Positions 26,375-39,277 of a stretch of DNA of 64,000 nucleotides are shown in pieces (within the stretch, counting starts at the first letter, position 1; each line of letters begins with the position of its first letter). A model generated the notes under the pieces. The model was given only the letters and a program-made list of their open reading frames with translations, was not told where the DNA came from and did no database searches. Source of the DNA: Taenia hydatigena. Taxonomy: Eukaryota; Platyhelminthes; Cestoda; Cyclophyllidea; Taeniidae. The stretch lies in NCBI GenBank assembly GCA_036345935.2, contig JADWOT020000746.1, positions 1-64,000 on the forward strand. Reading direction: 5' to 3'. The position numbers and the translations under genes were made by a program.

Positions 26375-27013
26375 GAGTGTTGTGCCACAACAGCTGGTTG
26401 GTGCTCTACAAATACTAAAAACACTTGAGAGCAATGGAATTTATTGGCAGTTCCGATTCCCGTTCACAATTCAATTATTCCGCAAAATTCAAGAAGGGCA
26501 TAAAATTAGTTCTAAGAGATTCTTCGTTTGAAATAATTCGTATTTAGCAGTTCAGCCAAATCTTGAAGCAATTGTTTTGGTCCTTCGAGTTCATCGATGC
26601 CAAATAGACTGAGTGGTGGTCTGTGTATGTGAGCTGTTATTACTTCTTTTAGTGAAGTCATTAGAATCGCGCGAAATTCGCATTCACCTGCGACGCAATC
26701 ACACGATGGCCGGTCAAACATGTCTTGAATTCGAAAGCGAAACATGGGATCAGGCTGACCTGAATGAAGTTCGTGCTCTCCTCCACGGATGTAGCGGTTA
26801 TGTTTCGCAGCAATACCCTGCTATTCGCATTGAGAACTTAACACTGAACGACTTCCGTACCCTCCTCAATCGGGTCCGGTTTTCCACCTTTCGGATTGCC
26901 TACATTGAGCAGTATGAGGGATGCCAGTACTCTGTTGTAATTTTCTAGTATGCCCCCTTTGTATGATCTTAGAGTGAAATATATTTGTATACCATTTAAT
27001 GCGCTGATTTCCA
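26375..27013 (+). mobile_element. ORF-bearing repeat element, copy A
   Basis: Matches 47700-48340 (same strand) and the reverse complement of 49341-49857. All three share a proximal block beginning near TGTGCCACAA, then CAAATACTAAAAA, an ATGGAATTTATTGGCAG block, and the open frame described separately. In copy B the similarity continues past 48340 into sequence equivalent to 27014-28009, so this segment and the start of macro-repeat unit L1 belong to one ancestral element. No terminal repeats, reverse transcriptase or transposase motif were found, so the class is unknown. Confidence 0.65.
26613..26948 (+). CDS. Conserved short ORF of the repeat element, copy A (111 codons)
   Basis: Opens with a GTG/ATG-type frame and a hydrophobic stretch (VCVCELLLLLLV), followed by an NHT-MAGQT segment with an internal ATG at 26706, the block ESETWDQADLNEVRALLH, then SQQYPAIRI, and ends FRIAYIEQYEGC...VVIF. 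The 80-residue part after the internal Met is also open in copies B (47945-48280) and C (49353-49595, minus). Between A and B, I counted about 7 synonymous and 12 non-synonymous differences, with the central block ESETWDQ...LLHGCSGY showing only synonymous ones. That is weak evidence for past or present purifying selection. No family recognised. An upstream frame (ATGGAATTT at about 26433) is interrupted by stops in copies A and B but runs further in copy C. Confidence 0.35.
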   Translation: MVVCVCELLLLLLVKSLESREIRIHLRRNHTMAGQTCLEFESETWDQADLNEVRALLHGCSGYVSQQYPAIRIENLTLNDFRTLLNRVRFSTFRIAYIEQYEGCQYSVVIF

Positions 27014-27268
27014 CTGATATATGAGGCTGTAGGAATGGGATACTCATTAGCTTGAAAGTAGACAGCAGTCGCATTGTTGTTTTGGGGTTTGACAACCTTC
27101 CAAAAGATGCGCTTTCTTTGACCGTTCCACAACATCGCAAGTCGGTATTATTGGTGATTTATCACGTCAAAGATCGCTATTTGTGCACTATAAATGGGAG
27201 ATAGCGTTTCCACCTTGTGACCCAGAGCTGAGGCTGGCTCAGGTCACAGCGTTACGGCTGCGCATAAT

Positions 27269-27529
27269 TTGCCGACATTGGAGTCAAGTATCCTGCCACC
27301 TCCATTTCCTGATTACACTGGATGGCACTGGATGGTCCAAGCACCAAAGCACAGCAAGCAACCTCTGTTATTCATCCAAGTTATTGGCATTCGATTAGGA
27401 AAACCATATTATTTTGCTATCGGCTTTAAGAATGAAGTCTTGATATCCATCGTCTCAACATCGAGAACACTTGCAAGTGCACTTTTTTGCCTCACAGATA
27501 GGAAGATTTCCAATAAAAGACGAAAATAA
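27269..27529 (+). other. Open frame with partial conservation in a diverged copy
   Basis: 86 codons. The frame contains LPPPFPDYTGWHWMVQ and PYYFAIGFKNEV. The diverged copy near 48600-48720 keeps the first ~45 codons of this frame, with several differences at third positions (CCA/CCG, CCT/CCA, CTG/TTG), before a stop. A second frame over the same DNA (27183-27398) is also open in the diverged copy (48514-48729), so conservation of openness alone does not settle which, if either, was coding. Identical copies lie at 34088-34348, 56459-56719 (minus) and 63277-63537 (minus) except for one Ile/Val change. Confidence 0.25.
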
Positions 27530-28460
27530 GGCAGAGGAAAAGCGAAAAGAAAGGTAGATTCGGTTAATAGTGGACAACATGAGAACCTCCGAAGTAAGGC
27601 CAAAACCGGCCCTTTAAATTCTGTTAGTAGTTAAAAACAAATCCATTTAGAATAAAAAACTGGATTAGGCTATTAACTATTTCCAGTAACCTCCTAATTG
27701 AACCAAATTGTCCATGTAGCACTCGGTTTATTTGACTTGACTAATGCATACTCGGTCTAGTGAATAATTTCCGTTTATTGTGAATCACTAATGATGTGCA
27801 CTGCTTTGTGTTTTTTGTGGACCATGCCAGTTAATTTGGCAAATTTCATAACTGATGTAAAAATTCTAGGCAATGAAATTAAGGCGAAAATGTGATGCGA
27901 AGGACAAATTTTTTACTAATCCCAAGTCGCCTCCTAAAACTTACAATTCATGCCAACCGGAATTACTCACGACTCTATTTTCAGTGGCATACAATTGCAC
28001 GAATAAAATAGCAGATGATGTTGCCGCAGACGGTTCTACCCTTCTCCCTCTGTCCCTTCCACCCTTGCCGTGAGAAGGTTGGTATTTCTAGCCACACTTA
28101 TTACAGCACAGGATAGATATGCAGCGACAGGACCAAAGTGTTGAAGACTGCGGAGACTCAGGCTCAAGAGACCTACCACGTGTGTCGACGACCAGGCCAA
28201 AATTGTTTTCCTCCACTCGCCTACATAGCGCATTTGAAGAGCATAAGTGTTACGGTTACTGTCAGCTTTAGGAGGTCACGGGATATAGCACTTAGGAATA
28301 GGGCACTACCATCGCAGGATGGCTTACTGTGGATCGACGAGTCCGAGGTTGAGCACAATGCTTCCCGCATATCCATGTTTCAGAAGTGTTCATTCATCTC
28401 GAAACATTACAACTATTCAAAGCCTGACCTAATTTTCTTTGTCAAGCATACTTTAAGGCC

Positions 28461-28679
28461 ATGGAACTACTTCTACGACTCCAGAACGATGCGGATTTTA
28501 GCATGGATAGGAAAGCTTTGGTCCTGAATCCTCTGACTTTGCTGCGAGTTGATATTAGGGCGTTAAATTCACAAAGTTGCTGTGGTTACGACGTGCTCAT
28601 AGGTCTCCTTCGATCATGCCAAGAATGCGAATTATGTCACCTTTCAAAATGTGTTATATGCAACAAAGTTAAACTATAA
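28461..28679 (+). CDS. Cysteine-rich short ORF in the macro-repeat
   Basis: 72 codons starting ATG, ending in a 33-residue tail with seven cysteines, including CCGY and RSCQECELCH followed by KCxxCNK, resembling a small metal-binding knuckle without matching a named family. Near-identical copies occur at 35280-35498 (+), 55309-55527 (-) and 62127-62345 (-). An independently diverged fragment at 39267-39368 keeps all seven cysteines and a stop codon at the same alignment position. Upstream, another frame (28138-28527) overlaps it in a different phase. Whether it is translated is unknown. Confidence 0.35.
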   Translation: MELLLRLQNDADFSMDRKALVLNPLTLLRVDIRALNSQSCCGYDVLIGLLRSCQECELCHLSKCVICNKVKL

Positions 28680-31600
28680 AAGTGTCCAACTTCTAGAAAC
28701 TTACAGGATCAAATGGCATTTCAGCAAAAGATAATAATAAGTGCCAAATTTTAGAGGCTACCAAATGTTTTATTTGTGTGCATTAAGCTTGGAAACAGAT
28801 TTAGCATGGTTGTGTGGCAAATTTGAGCCATGCTATGACGGATTGTGGCCAAGTGATGCAGATGAATGATTTAATGTGCAGAATACCTACAACATTCATG
28901 ATGATGCCCATTTAATTGTTGCTTACCATACAATGTGATGCCATTACAATTGGCGCTGACATCTATTAAGCACTTATGATAAAATGAAGTCGTAGTGCTC
29001 CACCCGTATTTAAGGCATAAGAATTGGATACCCACAAGCATTGGTGGAGGATATTGACTACTTAAACGAAATTGCAGACCTTGAGGACTGTAAAGTCCGT
29101 GTAGTGAGAAGTTCAGTTAAGCAGACTTCGAAGGATTACACTGCACCACCACAACCCAGTCAAAATTGTTCCCTGTGACGAGCACATAAACGCGGCTCCT
29201 GTGTATTTTGCTCTGCCTGCGAAATGTCAATTTTTCCCTACTTGAAGGAATGCTCTTTATTATGCCTTGCTAAGAAGTGCTGCGCCATGTGGCTTAACTC
29301 AAAGGAATGCTTAAATTTTGGATTAAAATATCATCAAGCATTGACAACTGATCTTAAAAAGGAAAGTCTTCCTTGATTTAGTGCACTTAGTGAAAATTCG
29401 CACAAATCTGCTGCGTCATTTGCTCAACTCTAACCTTCTTAAATAAACTTATGTAAAATCGCAAAACGCTGCTTTGAAGCGCTCCTGACTGACCATCAAC
29501 CTAATGGCCACCTGTTTTTGAGTATCAGGCCTGAAAGACCAATTAAAGACGAATTGAAGACATCGAGGAAACAGTAAAATGTAATGGGAAGTGAGATTTA
29601 TGCGCCGTGCCAAATCTCACGAGATATAGTCTTTTTGCATTGCATGGCCGAAGAAACGTCGTTAAGTTTTTACAGAAGAATGGTCTTTAAAATCAAAATA
29701 AGGTCCAAGCAAATAGTTACTCAGACCTCTGTGAAGACAATCAACTTCACCCTCTATCGACTGTGCTGTGATACGACAAAACATCACCATTGTTTGCGCG
29801 TTGACACGTAAGGCAGAAGAAGGCCCAAGAAGGAAAAGTTGTTTTGAATCGGGTTTTGAAATTAAGTGAAGCCTAAAAGAATGGAGATGGTCAAAATGCA
29901 GCACAAAGGGCACGGCTTCCTTGTTAGGAACCAATCAACCCTTCTGAGTTGGCTAGCGCACTGTCATGCATCATCATTGTCCCTACACAGTGTCGATACT
30001 AATAACAATGCCAACACTCCAGTAGCGTAGGTTCACTCAAAAATGCATTTATCTCAAGCAAGTTTTATATAGTAATAATGCCAGGTTTAGAACGCTCGGG
30101 TAATCATTTGATGTTAACACATCGATTGTTGACGTTCTTGAAGGAAGTGGGCTTCTGCGAATGGTTTAGGCATCATTCTGCAGGGTTTGGACCTCCTAGT
30201 TATTCTTCTTGGGGATGGATGAGAATGGGTGACTAGTGCACCTCCAGTTGTGCAAAACCGAAGCCAAGTCGTAAAAACCGATTCCAAGTTTTTTAAATTG
30301 TAATATCGAAACCTCATTGATGGCATTGCGACTTAATATTACGCAAAGATAAAATCCTTACCGTGCCGTTCAAGACCAGAGGAGGATCTTCCTCTAACGC
30401 TAAAACGATGTAAAGCAGAGCATGAAAATTCGCATCGTCGTTCTACTCGTCATTTGTGGAAGGAAAGAGTAAAAGTAACTAATTCTAAGCGGTCTGCAAA
30501 AATGTTGCTTAACCATCAGAGCTAGCATCCTAGTGTTTTAAAATCGGGACATTTATGCAAGTGGTTTACTGTACGAACAATATTTCAGTGGTGAGGAAGG
30601 AAGGACGCAAGCCTTTTCCTTCTCTTTTGACGTTCTAAACGTAGAGCTCTGATTTTGAATGGCCAAATAAATCATCTCATCAGTGGTAGCTATATGATTG
30701 ACGGCACATTACTAAGGTTTTTTTGTGAGATTTTTGGCGCATATTTTTCGTGACATGTCTACATTTAGAAGTAACTGGAAAAAGGCACTTTTTGCTGACA
30801 GAAAAATTTTAAAGGATTTAATAAATGAATTTTTTGTTTTTTAAAACTTTTTTAGGTTTTCATCAACCGGAAGTCTTTAGCGTTGGTTTATTCTCATCTC
30901 AAGTAGGTAAAGTGTGGCATTTTTAGGACTTTCAGTGAGTTAGGTTAAAGTAAATTGTTAGCAAATTGGTCAAAAGGATGTTTTACTTTGGGAGATGCCA
31001 AGCCTGATTCTCCTGCTTCAATGATGACTTTGGCATTTAAAGCTAAGTAATTTTGGCATGCTAACTAAGACAATTCACCTTTTCTTTAATGGCAGAAGAA
31101 AGCTGCTGAACGAGATTTCGAGATTGCAGATTAAACTCTAGAAATACAATTTTAAGATAAATAGGCGAGTCCAGACCATGTCTCTTTGCAAAAAAATTGG
31201 CTGATGTTATAAATGATGCCAAGACTAATGACTGTAAAGTGTATTTCTGTCCTATTCTTGATTATAAAGCGCAACGAATGTCCCACATCTAATGTCGTCA
31301 TCAAGCTTATTCGTCGGAGTAGTTAAGAACTGGAAGCCATGCCGTTAAGCGGGGTAGGTAGACTTGGACTCATAAGTTCCACTTTTTGGTCAGGGATATT
31401 TTGCAGTGATAGATCAAGCAATCACAAAAGCGAGATGAGACCTGGGTTTTTCATCGACATAGCAGAGGCTCGTTCTTCCTTTCCTCCTTCCATTTATCTC
31501 TTCTTTTTACTCCTAATCATCGTGTCGCTTTCTTTCTGTCTTTCCTTATCCTAATGCCCCTCTTTCTTTCCGTGACTTTAACACCTTATAGCCTACTAGT

Positions 31601-33832
31601 AGTTTCTCCCCTCAGTGGTAAGTCACATACAATTTGCGCGTATCGATGCAGACGCCAAAATAAATGCGCAACGCATTGGTGCTAATACATTTGCATAATC
31701 TTTTCTCCTTAAAGTGGATCCAACGCTTAAGCTGTTATAAATCATCTTTACTGCTGTCCTCAACCTGCGTATAATACCCGGATAGAATATCCTGAGATGA
31801 AGTGCGCCAAAGTGGCCAATATTTACCACCTTCTCTAAACATGCCTTAATTAGACTCATCTAACTGATGGGTCTTGCTGAGAAGGAGAAGGGAAATCGGA
31901 AAACATAGCGAGTGCAGATAAGCCTGACCCGATCCACTATAAATAGCAGAAATTTTTACTTGCTTTTATGCAACAAATTCTTCGTCCTGTTGTACTCATT
32001 AGAATCTATTAATCCAAATTCGCTTTAGATCGTAGGCTTAATGATTTGCATAAGTTACTTTGCGAAGTCGAACGTCTCTCCTCGCTGCAATCACAGCAAC
32101 GCCTGCGAGGCAGAAGCTTACTGCACTATGAAATCTTGCTAAGTCGCACAAGTGGAGCTTTAGCCATCATTTGAGGAACTTTACCAAGAAGTTAAACAGA
32201 CCATTCTTGACAGAAAAGGTCTAACTTATGTTAAATGGAAATAAATTACTGACACCTAATCCGCCTTGCTTGCGTCCACGACTTGTGTTTCTTTTTTGTA
32301 TATTTTGCAAGGTCGATATAGATCGCAAAACGACAAGCAAATGCACTAGTGCACTATGCTTAAACTCGATTTGCAGTAAATTTTTTCCCTTTCGATCCCT
32401 CCTACTTAGTTCTTTTCAATAGGGCCACGAAGCCAAAAGGAATGGGTTGACAAGTTGATGCGTTTAAAATACGCCTGATTGCACAATATGCATCACTTAA
32501 AAAAAAAAATAAGTTTTTTTCCTTTAGCGGCAGTTTACCAGTAAAATAGTGTGTTTACTGATATCGTTTCCACTTGTTGTCTGAGCGTTATTTGACAGAA
32601 ACACCTAAGCCCCATGGTGAGGTGATTCCGATCCTACAGTGCAGAGTTTTCCGCACTTTTTTATTATTGTTATTTGGTAAATATTAGATTTGGCATTATT
32701 ATTTGGATTTCTTTGCTTATTGGTGCAGAATTAAAGACGCGATTCCTGCGTTCGTACCCATAGTATGGCCAAGATAGATGTTCGAAGCAGACTGATCATG
32801 GATTTAAATCCGACTTGTAGACCGGTCTCGATGTTTTGCCAAGCAAATATCGGTAAGATAGTGTACTGCTAAAAGCGCGGTGGAAGAAAGAGGCTTTCCT
32901 GAGCTGGCCTGGACTAGAAGTTAAACACCTAGACGCATGCCTAGAATCGACTGATACGTGAGTTGCCTCTAAAGGCTTACGAAGGTTGGAAGTGTAGGCT
33001 TAGATTTCAAATCCGCCTAAGGAGGCCTGTAGAGCGGGTATTGCAGTGGGCCTAAGTGGGAGCCAATTACACCATGCTTAAGGAGAATGGAGTTAGTTAC
33101 ACGCCAGGAGAAGCTTTCGATGCATTCACATTAGTTGAACATATCAGCGTTGAAGGACTCACTCATTTGCAGAGATCGTTTGACAGCAAGGGAGGGCAAA
33201 TCAAAATAATTGTTGTGACCGTCACACAAATGGTAATTTCAACAGAACTGAGCCGTAAAGTGCAACTCGAACTGCAGAGGGGAGGAGGGGGAGTGACGTC
33301 TGATAAGATCACGAAAAGAAATCTCGCCACAGTGATAACAATGATGCAAAAGGCTTGTGATCTACTTTGCTAATTTGCTAAACATTCGAAAAGAAGTAGC
33401 TAAGGAAGATGGAAAGGTTGGTTAATAGTTTCGGAACTCGACGGTGCGCCGGTTTCTTATGTCGTGTGCATGCATGCTTCACCCACTTGACGTTAGTGGC
33501 AACTGCGAAAATGCCAAAAAGCGTAGATGTCATCGCCCTTTCCCGTCAGTCGTTAAGTGGCCGCTGGGTCCGCCATTCAAACTGGATTGAAAGGCAGTCG
33601 TGTGAAGCATTCCTATGCAAGCTTGTTCTCACCTTTCCATTGCAGCATCCGAAGGTCCTCCTCAATGTCCTTCCCGTAATAGCGTGGAAATGCGTTTTTT
33701 GTTCGAGAACTGTTTGCGCATTACTTTTAAATTAGATGCTGACTTGCTAATTTTTCTTCATCAAGGCCGGACTTTCCACAACATCTTAGAGCGATATATA
33801 TATTTGCACACATTTTAATGCGCTAAATTCCG

Positions 33833-36129
33833 CTGATATATGAGGCTGTAGGAATGGGATACTCATTAGCTTGAAAGTAGACAGCAGTCGCATTGTTGTT
33901 TTGGGGTTTGACAACCTTCCAAAAGATGCGCTTTCTTTGACCGTTCCACAACATCGCAAGTCGGTATTATTGGTGATTTATCACGTCAAAGATCGCTATT
34001 TGTGCACTATAAATGGGAGATAGCGTTTCCACCTTGTGACCCAGAGCTGAGGCTGGCTCAGGTCACAGCGTTACGGCTGCGCATAATTTGCCGACATTGG
34101 AGTCAAGTATCCTGCCACCTCCATTTCCTGATTACACTGGATGGCACTGGATGGTCCAAGCACCAAAGCACAGCAAGCAACCTCTGTTATTCATCCAAGT
34201 TATTGGCGTTCGATTAGGAAAACCATATTATTTTGCTATCGGCTTTAAGAATGAAGTCTTGATATCCATCGTCTCAACATCGAGAACACTTGCAAGTGCA
34301 CTTTTTTGCCTCACAGATAGGAAGATTTCCAATAAAAGACGAAAATAAGGCAGAGGAAAAGCGAAAAGAAAGGTAGATTCGGTTAATAGTGGACAACATG
34401 AGAACCTCCGAAGTAAGGCCAAAACCGGCCCTTTAAATTCTGTTAGTAGTTAAAAACAAATCCATTTAGAATAAAAAACTGGATTAGGCTATTAACTATT
34501 TCCAGTAATCTCCTAATTGAACCAAATTGTCCATGTAGCACTCGGTTTATTTGACTTGACTAATGCATACTCGGTCTAGTGAATAATTTCCGTTTATTGT
34601 GAATCACTAATGATGTGCACTGCTTTGTGTTTTTTGTGGACCATGCCAGTTAATTTGGCAAATTTCATAACTGATGTAAAAATTCTAGGCAATGAAATTA
34701 AGGCGAAAATGTGATGCGAAGGACAAATTTTTTACTAATCCCAAGTCGCCTCCTAAAACTTACAATTTATGCCAACCGGAATTACTCACGACTCTATTTT
34801 CAGTGGCATACAATTGCACGAATAAAATAACAGATGATGTTGCCGCAGACGGTTCTACCCTTCTCCCTCTGTCCCTTCCACCCTTGCCGTGAGAAGGTTG
34901 GTATTTCTAGCCACGCTTATTACAGCACAGGATAGATATGCAGCGACAGGACCAAAGTGTTGAAGACTGCGGAGACTCAGGCTCAAGAGACCTACCACGT
35001 GTGTCGACGACCAGGCCAAAATTGTTTTCCTCCACTCGCCTACATAGCGCATTTGAAGAGCATAAGTGTTACGGTTACTGTCAGCTTTAGGAGGTCACGG
35101 GATATAGCACTTAGGAATAGGGCACTACCATCGCAGGATGGCTTACTGTGGATCGACGAGTCCGAGGTTGAGCACAATGCTTCCCGCATATCCATGTTTC
35201 AGAAGTGTTCATTCATCTCGAAACATTACAACTATTCAAAGCCTGACCTAATTTTCTTTGTCAAGCATACTTTAAGGCCATGGAACTACTTCTACGACTC
35301 CAGAACGATGCGGATTTTAGCATGGATAGGAAAGCTTTGGTCCTGAATCCTCTGACTTTGCTGCGAGTTGATATTAGGGCGTTAAATTCACAAAGTTGCT
35401 GTGGTTACGACGTGCTCATAGGTCTCCTTCGATCATGCCAAGAATGCGAATTATGTCACCTTTCAAAATGTGTTATATGCAACAAAGTTAAACTATAAAA
35501 GTGTCCAACTTCTAGAAACTTACAGGATCAAATGGCATTTCAGCAAAAGATAATAATAAGTGCCAAATTTTAGAGGCTACCAAATGTTTTATTTGTGTGC
35601 ATTAAGCTTGGAAACAGATTTAGCATGGTTGTGTGGCAAATTTGAGCCATGCTATGACGGATTGTGGCCAAGTGATGCAGATGAATGATTTAATGTGCAG
35701 AATACCTACAACATTCATGATGATGCCCATTTAATTGTTGCTTACCATACAATGTGATGCCATTACAATTGGCGCTGACATCTATTAAGCACTTATGATA
35801 AAATGAAGTCGTAGTGCTCCACCCGTATTTAAGGCATAAGAATTGGATACCCACAAGCATTGGTGGAGGATATTGACTACTTAAACGAAATTGCAGACCT
35901 TGAGGACTGTAAAGTCCGTGTAGTGAGAAGTTCAGTTAAGCAGACTTCGAAGGATTACACTGCACCACCACAACCCAGTCAAAATTGTTCCCTGTGACGA
36001 GCACATAAACGCGGCTCCTGTGTATTTTGCTCTGCCTGCGAAATGTCAATTTTTCCCTACTTGAAGGAATGCTCTTTATTATGCCTTGCTAAGAAGTGCT
36101 GCGCCATGTGGCTTAACTCAAAGGAATGC
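33833..36129 (+). repeat. Macro-repeat unit L2, near-identical part
   Basis: 2,297 bp identical to 27014-29310 except for about five substitutions (for example 34207 G for A, 34508 T for C, 34829 A for G), no indels. Both edges are sharp. To the left, about 45 bp (33788-33832) are still homologous to 26969-27013 but clearly diverged. To the right, from 36130, homology to 29311 onward continues at only about 88%. A near-identical tract set inside older homology is the signature of a conversion tract or a recombination joint. Confidence 0.9.
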
Positions 36130-39043
36130 TGAAATTTTGGATTAAAATATCATCAAGCATTGACTGCTAATCTTAAAACGGAAAGTCTTCTTTGATTTAG
36201 TGCACTTAGTAAAAATTCGCACAAATCTGCCGCGCCATGTGCACAACTCTAACCTTCTTATGTAAACTTATGTAAAATCGCGAAACGCTGCTTTGAAGCG
36301 CCCCTGACTGACCATCAACCTAATGGTCAACTGTTTCTGAGTATCAGGCCTGAAAGACCAATTGAAGGACGAACTGAAGTCATCGAGGAAACAGTAAAAT
36401 TTAATGGGGAGTGAGATTGATGTTCTCCATAGTGATTGACAATTTTGACTCAGCCACCACGTAAGCAGGATTTCTCTTGCCTTTTGAACACATTTTACTC
36501 GAACGGATGTCACTCAGATCTGACTGCAATCGGGTTGAACTCTGATAAGACCAATAGTTGTCATGGAGAGGTCAGATGCCTGAGGAGTGAAGTGGATAGG
36601 ATAGATTGACGCACTGCATGGACTTCAATGTTGCCGCATTCATCTGAGCAAATCAAAGCCTTGCTATTCTAAGGACTAATTAAGTATTTCGAACCTCAGC
36701 AATCACCTTGGGCGTGACGATTGAACCCTCTTCAACAGGCACAATTAATCCCACTTTTAAACAATCAAAGTGGCGAAACTCGATTCAACTTACAGTTAAT
36801 TAATATGACGAATCATTTCTGTTATTACGGCTAATTCCAGCTTCTTCTGCTTCTCAACTGCAAGGCGATAAGCAATCAAAACAAATATTTGTCGAAGAAG
36901 TGGGGAATTAGGGCGCGATGCCAAATCTCACGAGATATAGTCTTTTTGCATTGCATGGCCAAAGAAACGTCGTTAAGTTTTTACAGAAGAACGGTCTTTG
37001 AAAGCAAAATAAGGCCCAAGCAAATAGTCACTTAGACCTCTGTGAAGACAATCAACTTCACGCTCTATCGACTGTGCTGTGATACGACAGTGCATCATCA
37101 CTGCTTGCGTGTTGACGCATAAGGCAGAATAAGGCCGAAGAAGGAAAAGGTGTTTTGAATCGGGTTTAAGATTGGATAAAGCCTAGAAGAAGGAAGATGG
37201 TTGAGACTACAGTAAAAGGGGCGCGACTACCCTGATAGGGACCAATCAACCCTTCTCAGTTGGCTAGCACACTGTCATGCATCATCATTGCCCATGCACA
37301 GTGTCAATGCCAATAACAATACCAACACTCTGGGTAATTATTTGATGTCAGCACACGGATTGTTAACATTATTGAAGGAAGTGAACTTCTGCGAATGATT
37401 TAGGCATCATTCTGCAGGATTCGTCCCTCCTAGTTATTCTTCTTGCGGATCGATGCGAATAGGTGACTAGTGCACCTCCAGTTGTGCAACACCGAAGCCA
37501 AGTCTTAACAACCGATTCCAGATTCTTTAAATTGCTATTTCGAAATCTTGTTCTTGGCATTGGGATTTAATGTTGTGCAAAGATGAAATCATTACCGCGC
37601 TGTTCAAGACCAGAGGAGGATCTTCCTCTACCGCCAAAACACTATAAAGCAGAGCATAAAATTCGCATCATCGTGCTACTCGTCATTTGTGGAAGTGAAG
37701 AATAAAGTAACTAATTCTAACCAGTTTGCAAAAGTATTGCCCAACCATCAAAGTTTGCATCCTGGTGTTTTAAAATCGGGGTCTTTGGGCAAATAATCTA
37801 TTGTACGAACAGCATTTTACTGATGAGAAGCGAAGAACGCACACCTTTCCTTTGTCTTCTGACGTTTTAAGCGAAGAGCACTGATTTTGAATGCCCAAAC
37901 AAATCATCTCATCAGTGGTAGCTATATGATCAACAACGAATTTCAAAGGTTTTCTCGGTGAGAGGTTTTTGGTGCATATTTCTGGTGACATATCTGCAGG
38001 AAGAAGTAGCTGGAAAAAAGCACTTTTCGTTGACAGGAAAATTCAAAAGGGCTTTAGAAATAAGGAGTTTTTCGTTTTCCTACAACTACTTTTAAGTTCC
38101 CATCAGCCAGAAATATTTCTTATTGGTTTATTCTCATCCTAAGTGGGTCAAGTGTGGCAATTTCAGGACTTTCAGTGAGTTAAGTAAAGTGAACTGTTAA
38201 TAATTTGGTCAGAAGGCTGTTTTTGCTTTGGGCGATGTCAATTCCCATCCTCCTGTTCCATTGATTAGGGCATTTAAAGCTAAGTAGTTTTGGCTTGCTA
38301 AATAAGACATTTTATCTTCGCTTTAATGGCAGAAGAAAGCTGTTGAACGAGATTTTGAGATTGCAGGTTAAGCTCTAGAAATACGCCTTTACAATGATTA
38401 GGCGAGTCTAGACCATGTCTCTGCAAAAAAATTGGCTGATGTTATAAATGATGCCAAGACTAATGACTGTAAAGCGCATTTCTGTCCTATTCTTGATCAT
38501 AAAGCACAACAAATATCCTACATCTAATATCGTCATCAAAAGTATTCGCCGGAGTAGTAAAGGTCTGGTACCCTTGCCGTTAAGCGGGGTAGGTAGACTT
38601 GGTCCCATAAGTCCCACCTTTTGGTCAGGGATATTTTGCAGTGATAGATCAAGCAATCACAGGAGCGAGATGAGACCTGGCTTTTTCATCGACATTAGCA
38701 GAGGCTCTTTCTTCCTCTCCTCCTTCCATCTTTCTCTTTTTTACCCCTATTCATCGTGTCGCTTTCTTTCTTTCTTTCCTTATTCTAATGCCCCTCCTCC
38801 TTTCCGTAACTTTAACTCCTCAATGCCTGCTAGTAGATTCTCCTCTCAGAGGTAAGTTACATTCAATTTGCGTGCATCGAAGCAGGCGCCAAAATAAACG
38901 CACAATGCGTTGGTGCCAATGTATATGCATGATCTTTCCTCCTTAAAGTGGATTCAACGTTTGAGATGTTATAAATCATCTTTACTGCTGCCCTCAACCT
39001 GCGTATAAGAGCCAAAAAGAATATTCTAAGATGCCTTAACCAG
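36130..39043 (+). repeat. Macro-repeat unit L2, diverged part
   Basis: Collinear with about 29311-31810 of unit L1 at roughly 85-90% identity with many small indels. It carries an extra segment of about 495 bp at 36419-36913. The frame at 37369-37560 (minus) is open as in unit L1 (30114-30326), but most of the differences change amino acids, so there is no sign of selection. The pyrimidine block of the unit recurs at 38700-38800. Homology stops near 39043, where an unrelated repeat begins. Confidence 0.85.
36419..36913 (+). other. Segment of ~495 bp absent from other unit copies
   Basis: The other copies read straight from the GAGATTTATG block to CGTGCCAAATCTCACGAG (29591-29615 in L1), whereas here unrelated sequence lies between GAGATTGA and GCGATGCCAAATCTC. 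No terminal inverted repeats, target-site duplication or long ORF are evident. It may be an insertion in L2 or sequence lost from the other copies. Confidence 0.65.
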
Positions 39044-39277
39044 TCCCTTATAACAAATTAGGTCCTCTTTTATCTAACGTGTTGCTTGACTTCCACACGT
39101 CAACTGCTAGCATTCATGTAATTATTTCAGCATATCCTTCCTAGTCCAAGGAGGGATGGTAGCATGATTCCATGCATGAAAGCTACCAAACTGCGAAATT
39201 TCATAACTCTCACATCCTACAGTTCAATAGAGCACGACTGCTTCCATAGAAGTGTAATATTTGGTTTGCTGCGGTTA
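39044..39277 (+). repeat. Dispersed repeat D, copy 1
   Basis: Matches the reverse complement of 50575-50768 (shared blocks TTATAACAAATTA, CAACTGCTAGCATT, GCATGATTCCATGCATGAAAGC, CAATAGAGCACG, TTCCATAGAAGT). This copy has about 40 extra bases near 39125-39165. The block GCATGATTCCATGCATGAAAGC contains the palindrome ATGCAT. Confidence 0.75.

Larger units (their letters stand above)
27014..33832 (+). repeat. Macro-repeat unit L1 (6,819 bp)
   Basis: One full period of a 6.8-kb repeat. Its first 2,297 bp recur at 33833-36129 with about five substitutions. The whole unit recurs on the minus strand at 56975-63792, and its 27014-31682 part again at 52306-56974. The right-hand copies are 6,818 bp because an A run near 32500 has 11 bases here and 10 there. 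Contents: overlapping open frames at 27183-27529, a cysteine-rich frame at 28461-28679, a pyrimidine block at 31470-31575, and two adjacent plus-strand frames at 33056-33373 (105 codons) and 33409-33735 (108 codons). None resembles a polymerase, integrase or transposase that I can recognise. It could be a segmental duplication unit built on an old transposable element. Confidence 0.9.

Noticed and set aside
30114..30326. Minus-strand frame open in both L1 and the diverged L2 copy (37369-37560)
   Set aside because: By my count about 15 of some 22 differences alter amino acids, which is the expectation for neutral drift.
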